Shown here: positions 1-5,964 of the stretch, piece after piece
How the letters are laid out: each line of letters begins with the position of its first letter
Numbering within the stretch: the stretch's first letter is position 1
Origin: Actinomycetota bacterium
Lineage (GTDB): Bacteria; Actinomycetota; UBA4738
Length of the DNA stretch: 5,964 nt
Direction of reading: 5' to 3'
Assembly (NCBI GenBank): GCA_005885025.1
Contig: VAYC01000093.1
Location: 1 to 5,964 of the forward strand
Notes under the pieces: model-generated
The model's input: the letters and a program-made list of their open reading frames with translations, nothing else
The model's database searches: none
Told to the model about the DNA's origin: nothing
Made by a program: the position numbers and the translations under genes

Positions 1-1
1 C

Positions 2-271
2 CGCCCGACGGCGATCTCGGTCGACGATCCGGCGCTACGGACGGCCGGGACGACCGGTCCGGTCGTGTTGCCGCCCGGGACCCTGAGCTGGTTCCAGGCC
101 GCGGCGCGGACGCGATCGCAGGCCGAGGGATTGTCCGTGCGTCTGGTGCCCGAGGGAACCATCGCCATGGGCTGGGATCCCGCCGGGGCTTACCGAACCT
201 TCGGCGAAGTCATCGAGGAAAGGGAGCGGTCGGGCGCGGGCCGAGGGGGGAGTCCCTCACTCACCAACTGA
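2..271 (+). CDS. C-terminal end of an unrecognised protein (partial, 5' end outside window)
   Basis: The + frame is open from the left edge to a TGA at 269-271, giving 89 residues of a protein that begins outside the window. A GTG at 65 could start a 68-residue protein, but the frame is open upstream of it with protein-like sequence, so a truncated longer gene is more likely. The visible part has a folded-looking stretch (PVVLPPGTLSWFQAAARTR, then VRLVPEGTIAMGWDPAGAYR and a short helix ending in EVIEERER) and then a Gly/Ser/Arg-rich tail of about 17 residues that looks disordered. There is no signal peptide or membrane segment in this part. I do not recognise the family and assign no function. 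It lies 42 bases upstream of adnA on the same strand, so co-transcription is possible, but a hairpin lies between them. Confidence 0.6.
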   Translation, partial: RPTAISVDDPALRTAGTTGPVVLPPGTLSWFQAAARTRSQAEGLSVRLVPEGTIAMGWDPAGAYRTFGEVIEERERSGAGRGGSPSLTN

Positions 272-287
272 CTCACGACCCGCCCTC

Positions 288-306
288 CCGGCCTGTCAGA
301 GGCCGG
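288..306 (+). promoter_or_regulatory. Perfect 7-bp hairpin just upstream of the adnA start
   Basis: CCGGCCT (288-294) and AGGCCGG (300-306) are exact inverted copies around a 5-base loop GTCAG. The structure sits in the 42-base gap between the upstream stop (271) and the adnA ATG (314). Its 3' arm overlaps the only purine-rich stretches that could serve as ribosome-binding site (AGAGG 298-302; GGAAG 305-309). No T-run follows, so it is not a classical intrinsic terminator. It could be a U-less terminator of the upstream gene, or a structure that dampens adnA translation. The pairing is seen directly; the function is inference. Confidence 0.45.
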
Positions 307-313
307 AAGTAGC

Positions 314-3223
314 ATGCAGGCCGTGGGCATCGGGAAGTCTCTCGATCCAGACCTGGCTCAGCTGGCCGTCCTCGAGCACGGCCGGGGGCCGCAGCTCGTC
401 ACAGGCGCTCCGGGTACCGGAAAGACCTGGGTCCTGCGCGAGCGGTTCGCCCGGCTGATCGAGGATGGAGCCGATCCCGAACGGGTCGGACTGGTGGTGC
501 GGTCGAAGCACGCTCGGGTGACCGCACGGCGAGCGCTTCTCGATCGACTGTCCCGGCCTCTTCCGGGCATGAGGGTGATGACCGTGCAAGGGCTCGCCCA
601 CCACGTGATGTCGGAGCGGTACGAGGCCCTCGGATATCGGCGGCCTCCCGACGTGCTGGCGGCGCTCGACCACTTGGCCAGGGTTCGTGACCTCCTGGCC
701 GGCGAGGATTCCGCCGACTGGCCGTCGTACGGAAGCATGGTGCGCTTGCAGGGGTTCGCCGACGAAGTGCGTCAATTCCTGATCCGAGCCCAGGAGGCAT
801 TGCTGGCCCCGGAAGTCGTCCTGGACCGAGCTCGAGGAGCAGGTCTGTCCGGGTTCGTGGACGTCGCTCGCTTCTACCGCCGGTACTTGGACGTGTTGCA
901 TGAGCAAGATCAGGTGGACTTCGCTGGCCTGGTCAACCAAGCGGCCGAAGCCGTGGGGCATGGCGCGCATCCCTTCGACCACCTTTTGGTGGACGACTAC
1001 CAGGATGCGACGTTCGCCGAGGAGCGGTTGGTCATCGGCGCGGCAGGGCGGAGCCTGACGGTGGCCGGGCATCCCGGTTCCCACATCTTTTCGTTCCAGG
1101 GAACGACCGACCGGCCGATCGCGAGGTTCAGGCACCTGCTGCCGGTGGCCGCTCACGTCGAGCTGGCCACGGGACACCGCTCTCCAGCCGGTCCGCGGTA
1201 CGAGGCGTGGGCGGGGTCGCACGCCTCGGAGGAATACGCCGCAGCCGCTCGAGAGCTGCGGCGCATCCACGTACAGGAACACGTCCCCTGGAATGACCTG
1301 GCGGTCGTCGTCCGGCGAGACGATGAGCGCGTCGGCGGGCTGTTGCGGGCTCTCGACGACGGGGGCGTGCCTCGAACCAGAGCCGAGGGCGGTCTGGCGC
1401 TGCTCTCCGAGCCGGCCACGCGGCCGTTCGTGCTCGCCTTCAAATGGCTGGCTCGGCCGGGAGAACGCGACGGCAACGTCGAGTCGATCCTTGCATCCGA
1501 CCTGGCGCGGCTGTCCCCGGCATCTGCGCGGGGCTTGATCCGGGCAGCCCGAGCAGCCGGGGAGCCTCCTGCAGACGCCCTGCGCCGAACCGATGGCCTG
1601 ACTCCGGACGAGGCCGTCGAGCTCGCGGCCCTCGGGACCGCGCTGGCGAAGGCGGAGGAAGTCGCGGGCCGGTCGGTGCTCGATGCCTTCAAGGTCCTAT
1701 GGGATGGGCTGCCGTATGCGCGCCGCCTGGTCGAAGCGGCCGACGCCACCCCCCGGGCCCGTCGCGACCTCGATGCCATCCTGGCCTTCTCCGAAGCCGT
1801 CAGCCGTACCGGTGACCGATCGGATGCATCCGTGGGCGCCTTCCTGGAGATTTTGGAAGGCGGCGCCGAAGCACCAGGCCTCGCCGAATCGCAGGGGTCG
1901 GACGACGACGAAGCGGTCAGGATACTGACCGCTCACGGGTCGGCGGGACTGGAGTTCGACTCCGTCATCGTGGTGGGCGCCACCGAAGGCAACTTCCCGA
2001 GCCTGGCTCGTCCCGAGCCGATGTTCGACCTGGCCGCTCTGCAGGGTCCCCTCTCCCAGTCAGAGCGGAACCGGCTGCGCTTGCAGGATGAGCGTCGGCT
2101 GTTCGACGTCGTGGCCTCGCGGGCCCGTCGTCGGGTGGTGTTCACAGCGAGCGACCCCTACGGCGAGGAATCGGTGCTGGCGGCCCGGTCGCGGTTCGTA
2201 CCGCGCTTGGGCGTGAGGTGGTCCGGCCTCCCAGGTGGACCTGCGGACGAACCCCTGTCGCGGGCGGACGCCGGGGCCTTGTGGCGAAGGAAGCTGGCCG
2301 ACCCACATCGTGCCCGCCCGCTGCGGCTCGCCGCCATATCGGCTCTGCTGGAGCTGGGCGACCGCCCGGGCCGTTGGTGGTTCCAGCGAGATTGGACCGG
2401 GACCGATCGTCCCTTGCATGAGACGATCCGTGTGTCTTACTCGAAGCTTTCGACGCTCGAGAACTGCGCGCTGCAGTACGTCCTGTCTGAAGAGCTCGGC
2501 CTGGAGGGCCAAGCCGGCTACTACGCGTGGGTTGGGCACCTCGTCCACTCCATCGTCGAGGAGTGCGAGAACGGTGGGATCGAGCGGACGGAGGCGGCCC
2601 TGGTGCAGGCCGCCGAGGATCGGTGGTCGCAAAAGGAGTTTCCCTCCTTCGCGGTGTCCGAGGCGTTCCGTCGACTCGTGACCCGGCTGATGCTGCCTGC
2701 TTGGCTGGCGGCGTACGGCGAGACGAAGGCCCTGGCGGGCGAGATCGGCTTCCAGTTCGAGTTCGACGGTGCGACGGTGACGGGGAAGATCGATCGAGTG
2801 AGCCGCGCGGGGAAGGACGGCTGTCAGATCACCGACTACAAGACCGGGAAGTCTCGCAGCGCTCCGCCGTCGGAGGAGAACCTCCAGCTCGGGATCTACT
2901 ACCTAGCGATCACCCGCGCCCCCGAGCTCGCCGACCTCGGCCCCGTGCGGCAGGTGGAGCTGGCGTTCCTGCGCGAGAAGAACATCGAGGGCACGATGAA
3001 GCGTGTCCTGCTCGGCATGAACTCGAGTGCCCAGAAGGAGTTTGGGGAGAAGATGGCCGACCGGCTGTCGGGTCTCATCGGCGAGATCAAACAGCTCTAC
3101 CGGACCGAGACCTACCGGCCGAGCCCACAGGCGGAGTGCCGCTACTGCGACTTCAAGAGTCTGTGCCCGCTGTGGCCGGAGGGGCGCGAGCTTTTCCCGA
3201 GGTCGGTGAAGGTCGGGACGTGA
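314..3223 (+). CDS. adnA: AdnA-like helicase-nuclease subunit (UvrD-like motor + RecB/AddB-type Fe-S nuclease)
   Basis: This is a 969-residue subunit of the AdnAB type of end-resection motor-nuclease, acting on chromosomal double-strand breaks in the cytoplasm. ATG 314 is the first usual start (ATG, GTG or TTG) after the in-frame stop at 269-271, so the start is nearly forced. The N-terminal SF1A motor has Walker A GAPGTGKT (31-38, Lys37), motif II LLVDDYQD (224-231), motif III GHPGSHIFSFQGT (252-264), motif IV around GHRS (287-290), motif V TAHGSAGLEFD (539-549) and motif VI DERRLF...ASRARRR (592-607). Several are degenerate: Asp for the catalytic Glu in motif II, loss of Asp/Gln/Arg in motif III, and Ala for Lys in motif V. 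The C-terminal nuclease has His745 (GHLVH), Asp827 (GKIDR), Asp841 and Lys843 (DYKTGK) and QLGIY (858-862), so its catalytic set looks complete. Cys718 and Cys942-X2-Cys945-X5-Cys951 fit a 4Fe-4S clamp as in AddB. It is somewhat shorter than mycobacterial AdnA (about 1,050 aa). Its position before a canonical AdnB-like gene and the weak motor favour AdnA over AdnB; a generic UvrD/REP-nuclease fusion is the fallback call. Confidence 0.88.
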   Translation: MQAVGIGKSLDPDLAQLAVLEHGRGPQLVTGAPGTGKTWVLRERFARLIEDGADPERVGLVVRSKHARVTARRALLDRLSRPLPGMRVMTVQGLAHHVMSERYEALGYRRPPDVLAALDHLARVRDLLAGEDSADWPSYGSMVRLQGFADEVRQFLIRAQEALLAPEVVLDRARGAGLSGFVDVARFYRRYLDVLHEQDQVDFAGLVNQAAEAVGHGAHPFDHLLVDDYQDATFAEERLVIGAAGRSLTVAGHPGSHIFSFQGTTDRPIARFRHLLPVAAHVELATGHRSPAGPRYEAWAGSHASEEYAAAARELRRIHVQEHVPWNDLAVVVRRDDERVGGLLRALDDGGVPRTRAEGGLALLSEPATRPFVLAFKWLARPGERDGNVESILASDLARLSPASARGLIRAARAAGEPPADALRRTDGLTPDEAVELAALGTALAKAEEVAGRSVLDAFKVLWDGLPYARRLVEAADATPRARRDLDAILAFSEAVSRTGDRSDASVGAFLEILEGGAEAPGLAESQGSDDDEAVRILTAHGSAGLEFDSVIVVGATEGNFPSLARPEPMFDLAALQGPLSQSERNRLRLQDERRLFDVVASRARRRVVFTASDPYGEESVLAARSRFVPRLGVRWSGLPGGPADEPLSRADAGALWRRKLADPHRARPLRLAAISALLELGDRPGRWWFQRDWTGTDRPLHETIRVSYSKLSTLENCALQYVLSEELGLEGQAGYYAWVGHLVHSIVEECENGGIERTEAALVQAAEDRWSQKEFPSFAVSEAFRRLVTRLMLPAWLAAYGETKALAGEIGFQFEFDGATVTGKIDRVSRAGKDGCQITDYKTGKSRSAPPSEENLQLGIYYLAITRAPELADLGPVRQVELAFLREKNIEGTMKRVLLGMNSSAQKEFGEKMADRLSGLIGEIKQLYRTETYRPSPQAECRYCDFKSLCPLWPEGRELFPRSVKVGT

Positions 3224-3226
3224 GGA
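3221..3226 (+). promoter_or_regulatory. Ribosome-binding site deciding the adnB start
   Basis: TGAGGA overlaps the adnA stop codon (3221-3223). Its GAGG core (3222-3225) lies 9 bases before ATG 3235, a good distance. The competing start, GTG 3220, overlaps the adnA stop as GTGA but has only a weak GAAGG (3208-3212) ahead of it. In either case the adnA terminating ribosome ends on top of the adnB initiation region, which fits translational coupling. Confidence 0.5.
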
Positions 3227-3234
3227 CCAAGGAC

Positions 3235-5619
3235 ATGCCCCGAACCGCTGCCTATCCTGAGGAGATCCGCCGGGTGATGGGCGGCGCCGATCCCACCGAG
3301 GAACAGTGGCGCGCCATCTCGATGCCACTGGAACCCTATGTGGTGGTGGCGGGAGCCGGCTCGGGGAAGACCTCGGTGATCGCCGCCCGGGTCGTCTACC
3401 TGGCGCTGGTGGCGATGGGCCGTCTCGACGCCGATCATCCCGGCGTGCTGCCCGGCAACATGCTGTGCCTCACCTTCACCAACAAGGCAACGGAGAACCT
3501 CTTCCTGCGGATCCGCCGAGCGCTCTCCAGCCTGGACCTGCCCGAGGGCGAGGAGCCCACGATCGCGAACTACCACGGCTTCGCGTCGCAGGTCCTTGAG
3601 CGATACGGCCTCCTCGCCGGGATCGAACCGGGCCAGCGAGTGTTGACTTCGGCCCAACGCGTCGAGCTGTGCGCGCGCGTCTTGGACGACATGGTGTTCG
3701 AACACGTGAGCGCCGAATGGCAACCCTCCCTGATCGGCAAGATCCTCGAGCTAGCCGACCAGGCGGCCAACCACCGCGTGGAGCCCGAACGGATCGTCGA
3801 GTTCAACGAGGAACGCCTTGTCGCCCTCTCCGCTCACCGCAGCGATCGCGCGCATGAAGCCTCGCTCGAACGCATCGAGCTGGCCAGGGCCGTTGCTCGG
3901 TTCCGCGAGCTGAAGCGAGACCTGGGGGTCATCGACTTCGGAGACCAGATCACGCTCGCCCTCGAGATCGTCGAACGGTTTCCACGCGCGGCCGAGGAGT
4001 ACCGTTCCCGCTACGCCGCCGTGGTGCTCGATGAGTACCAGGACACCAACGTGGCCCAGGGAGCGTTGATCCACGGCCTGTTCGGCGACGGCTTCCCGGT
4101 AACAGCGGTGGGCGATCCCGATCAGAGCATCTACGGCTGGCGGGGGGCCAGCCTGTTCAACCTGCTCGAGTTCCAGGAGCAGTTCCGCCTCCCAGATGGG
4201 ACCCCCGCCTCGCGGTTGCCCCTGTATACGAACTTTCGGTCGGGGGCCCGAATCTTGGCCGCGGCCGACCGCATCATCGAGAAGATCCCCGAGGATCAAC
4301 GGCCGGACCCGGAGAAGAAGCTCAACGCCTGGCCGGGCTGCGGCGAGGGCGAGGTCGAGGTCCGGCGCTTCCCGGACGAGTGGACCGAGGCGCAGTGGAT
4401 CGCCGGCCGGATCCGGGACCTGCACGACGCGGGGACGGAGTCCCTGTGGTCGGAGTTCGCCGTGCTGTGCCGGACCAGCCGACTGTTCGTTCCGCTCCAG
4501 GAAGCGCTGGCGGGGGAGGAAGTGCCGGTCGAGATCGTCGGGCTGGCCGGCCTCCTCCAGCTTCCCGAGGTGGTGGAGGTGCTCGCCTATGCGCGGGCGG
4601 TGGCCGATCCGTTCGCCAGCGTGTCGTTGGCGCGCATCCTGCTCGGACCGAGGTATCGGGTAGGGTTCAAGGACTTGGCCCGGGTGGCGGCGTGGACCAG
4701 GGACCAGAACTACCCGCTGCGGAGCGAGGACCGGGACGACGTCCCGCCCTTCCTCTTCGCCGAAGCCCTGGATCATCTGGACGAGGTGACCCACCTGTCG
4801 GACGAGGGGCAGGCTCGCTTGGAGCAGTTCCGCGCCGAGCTGGCCGACCTGCGGGCCGAGGCCCGGCGACCCGTGGGCGAGTTCCTGGCGGAAGTGATCC
4901 GCCGAACCGGGCTCCTCGCCGAGCTCGAAGCGAGCCTGGACGCCGAACGGGCCCGCGCCACCAAGCGCAACCTCGCTGGATTCCTCGACGAGGTCCATGC
5001 GTTCTCGCCGCTCGAAGGTGAGCTGACCCTGCGGGCCTTCCTCGACTACGTGGATACCGTGGAGGCTGGGGAGAAGCAGGAGTGGTCGCCGGTGCAGCCT
5101 TCGATGGAGAACTCGGTCAAGGTCATGACCATCCACCAAGCGAAAGGCCTCGAGTTCGGGATGGTATTTGTCCCCGGCCTGGCCAAGGACCTCTTCCCCA
5201 ACCTGATGGTTCAGCAGAACCCGGCCGAGCGTGGCAAGTCGCTGGATTTCGAGCTGAGGGGAGACGCCCGGATCCTGCCGGCTTTCCGTGGCAACCTCAA
5301 ACAGTTCTGGATGGCCCTTCGGGACTACGAGGAGATGGAGGAGCGACGGACGTGCTACGTATCGCTGACCCGGGCCAAGCGAAGGTTGGTCGTCACGGGC
5401 GCGCACTGGTACGGCGAGGGGCAAAGGCAGAAGAACCCGAGTGCGTTGCCACGTTCGACCGAGCCCCGAGCGCCCCGGAGCAGAACCCCTTGGTCGGCTA
5501 CCGCGAGCGGTTCGTCCGTGACTGGCCCGGCGCCGCCCTTCGTGACGAACCCGACTCGCTGTTTCCGGCGGGATGGCGCCGGACGGCTGCCGAGGCGGAG
5601 CAGGATCCTGCGATCCTGA
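3235..5619 (+). CDS. adnB: AdnB-like helicase-nuclease subunit, motor part; frame lost near its 3' end
   Basis: This is the main motor subunit of an AdnAB-type resection complex; in the characterised complex AdnB hydrolyses ATP to drive translocation along DNA. The start is ATG 3235 (or GTG 3220, adding five residues). The open frame is much longer upstream, but that part lies antiparallel to nothing known and simply overlaps adnA in another frame. Counted from 3235, the SF1A motifs are all canonical: Q-motif TEEQWRAI (21-28), Walker A AGAGSGKT (39-46, Lys45), Ia LTFTNKAT (79-86), II VVLDEYQDT (263-271), III GDPDQSIYGWRGA (293-305), IV TNFRS (332-336), V MTIHQAKGLEF (631-641) and VI EERRTCYVSLTRAKRR (702-717). 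After GAHWYGEGQRQKNPS (722-736) the last 58 residues up to the TGA at 5617-5619 are Arg/Pro/Ser-rich and unlike the family, while the AdnB continuation lies in the frame starting at positions divisible by 3. The protein as read would have a motor but no nuclease domain and no Fe-S cysteines. The break may be a true mutation or a sequencing/assembly error. Confidence 0.85.
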   Translation: MPRTAAYPEEIRRVMGGADPTEEQWRAISMPLEPYVVVAGAGSGKTSVIAARVVYLALVAMGRLDADHPGVLPGNMLCLTFTNKATENLFLRIRRALSSLDLPEGEEPTIANYHGFASQVLERYGLLAGIEPGQRVLTSAQRVELCARVLDDMVFEHVSAEWQPSLIGKILELADQAANHRVEPERIVEFNEERLVALSAHRSDRAHEASLERIELARAVARFRELKRDLGVIDFGDQITLALEIVERFPRAAEEYRSRYAAVVLDEYQDTNVAQGALIHGLFGDGFPVTAVGDPDQSIYGWRGASLFNLLEFQEQFRLPDGTPASRLPLYTNFRSGARILAAADRIIEKIPEDQRPDPEKKLNAWPGCGEGEVEVRRFPDEWTEAQWIAGRIRDLHDAGTESLWSEFAVLCRTSRLFVPLQEALAGEEVPVEIVGLAGLLQLPEVVEVLAYARAVADPFASVSLARILLGPRYRVGFKDLARVAAWTRDQNYPLRSEDRDDVPPFLFAEALDHLDEVTHLSDEGQARLEQFRAELADLRAEARRPVGEFLAEVIRRTGLLAELEASLDAERARATKRNLAGFLDEVHAFSPLEGELTLRAFLDYVDTVEAGEKQEWSPVQPSMENSVKVMTIHQAKGLEFGMVFVPGLAKDLFPNLMVQQNPAERGKSLDFELRGDARILPAFRGNLKQFWMALRDYEEMEERRTCYVSLTRAKRRLVVTGAHWYGEGQRQKNPSALPRSTEPRAPRSRTPWSATASGSSVTGPAPPFVTNPTRCFRRDGAGRLPRRSRILRS
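5436..5442 (+). other. adnB: Likely site of the adnB reading-frame break
   Basis: Upstream of this point family-like AdnB sequence is read with codons starting at positions 1 mod 3 (ending KNPS at 5431-5442). Downstream it is read with codons starting at 0 mod 3 (from PECVATFDRAP at 5436). The seven bases CCCGAGT are shared by both readings. The net change is loss of one base, or of 3n+1 bases, or gain of 3n+2. Both frames are open from before 5300 to 5619, so stops alone do not fix the site; the placement rests on where the protein stops and starts looking like AdnB. No classical slippery heptamer is visible here. Confidence 0.55.
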
Positions 5620-5964
5620 AGGAACTGGTGAACGGAATGGGAAAGGACGAGCGCGCCATTTACGAGCAGGAGGCCGCCCAGCTCTCCACGCTGGCGTCAC
5701 ACCTCGTGGAGCGGGAGGCCGCCGGCCCGCTGCTGCCTGCGGTGCCCGGATCGGTCTCGGTGAGCTCCGTGATCGAGTACGCGCGGTGCCCCAAGCGGTT
5801 CTACTGGTCCACGGTCCGTCCCCTGCCGCAGTTCTCCGGCCCGGCCGCCCGGATGGGAACGCAGATCCATGCATGGATCGAGCGGAAGAGCAGCGGCCAG
5901 GCCTCGCTGCTGGAGCTGGAGGAGGCGCCGGACCTGACCGCAGAGGAGCTGTCGGGCCAGCCGG
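5436..5964 (+). CDS. adnB: AdnB C-terminal part in a shifted frame (partial, runs off the right edge)
   Basis: The frame is open to the window end and gives 176 residues that continue AdnB. First comes an acidic linker (DRAPSAPEQNPLVGYRERF, then a DWPG segment and a LFPAGWRRTAAEAE segment). Next is a helical stretch (KDERAIYEQEAAQL), and then the entry to a RecB/AddB-type nuclease domain: VSVSSVIEYARCPKRFYW, with the expected first Fe-S cysteine at 5787-5789, and RMGTQIHAWIE, with the metal-site His at 5868-5870. The catalytic Asp, the D-x-K motif and the remaining cysteines would lie to the right of the window. Motor (about 735 aa), this piece and an unseen remainder would add up to a normal AdnB of roughly 1,050-1,100 aa. 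It is therefore the 3' part of the same gene, not a separate one. If translated alone, possible internal starts are GTG 5628 (AAGGA at 5619-5623 close ahead) or ATG 5637; no evidence supports such use. Confidence 0.75.

Noticed and set aside
65..271. A stand-alone 68-residue protein starting at GTG 65
   Set aside because: The frame stays open with protein-like composition to the left edge, and no convincing ribosome-binding site precedes GTG 65, so a truncated larger gene is more likely.
272..313. Intrinsic terminator for the upstream gene
   Set aside because: The hairpin is real but has no T-run after it and is immediately followed by the adnA start, so a terminator call is not supported on sequence alone.
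296..1282. A 328-residue open frame on the minus strand over the 5' part of adnA
   Set aside because: It is antisense to the Walker A and Walker B region of adnA, has low-complexity His/Arg/Pro-rich composition and no domain, so it is a shadow.
2527..3234. N-terminal extension of the adnB frame back into adnA
   Set aside because: The extension reads through the adnA nuclease domain in another frame and is Arg/Gly/Pro-rich junk; family-like AdnB sequence starts only after about 3235.
5400..5460. Programmed -1 ribosomal frameshift joining the two adnB parts
   Set aside because: The direction would fit, but no X-XXY-YYZ slippery heptamer or clear downstream stem is visible, and residues seem to be missing at the joint, so a mutation or sequence error explains it better.
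3751..5874. A 707-residue open frame on the minus strand
   Set aside because: It lies fully antisense to the adnB motifs, is rich in Arg/Pro/Gly/Leu with no recognisable domain, and is the usual codon-bias shadow in GC-rich DNA.
314..5964. A novel antiphage or other undescribed defence system based on a paired helicase-nuclease
   Set aside because: Domain order, gene order, motif asymmetry and sizes match the known AdnAB repair complex, and there are no defence-type neighbours or mobile-element signs in the window.

Overview
This GC-rich window with dense, tightly packed coding sequence on the + strand looks like a chromosomal segment from an actinomycetote. The placement rests on the gene content: two adjacent UvrD-like helicases, each linked to a RecB/AddB-type nuclease domain, in the order and with the motif pattern of the mycobacterial AdnA-AdnB double-strand-break resection complex. 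The window does not allow a finer placement.

Layout: positions 2-271 are the C-terminal end of an unrecognised protein that enters from the left edge. A 42-base gap (272-313) holds a perfect 7-bp hairpin just before the next start. Positions 314-3223 encode a complete AdnA-like subunit of 969 aa, with a degenerate superfamily 1 motor followed by an intact-looking PD-(D/E)XK nuclease domain that carries four Fe-S-type cysteines. Positions 3235-5619 encode an AdnB-like subunit with a fully canonical SF1A motor. Its reading frame stops making sense shortly after motif VI, near 5436-5442. From there to the right edge the AdnB C-terminal part, including the start of its own nuclease domain, continues in another + frame. 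The adnB gene is therefore frameshifted as given (mutation or sequence error), and its 3' end lies outside the window.

How the genes work together: in the characterised AdnAB system the two subunits form a heterodimer with two motors and two nucleases. It loads on duplex ends, unwinds and cuts the strands, and feeds recombination and end resection. It is the mycobacterial counterpart of RecBCD/AddAB. The tight junction between the two genes here (stop at 3223, start at 3220 or 3235) fits co-translation of equal amounts. The imbalance of the motors, AdnA degenerate and AdnB canonical, agrees with AdnB being the main driver in the known complex. I see no unknown defence system, mobile element, CRISPR array or RNA gene. 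The points most worth a second look are the adnB frame break, the hairpin over the adnA ribosome-binding region, and the extent of motor decay in AdnA.
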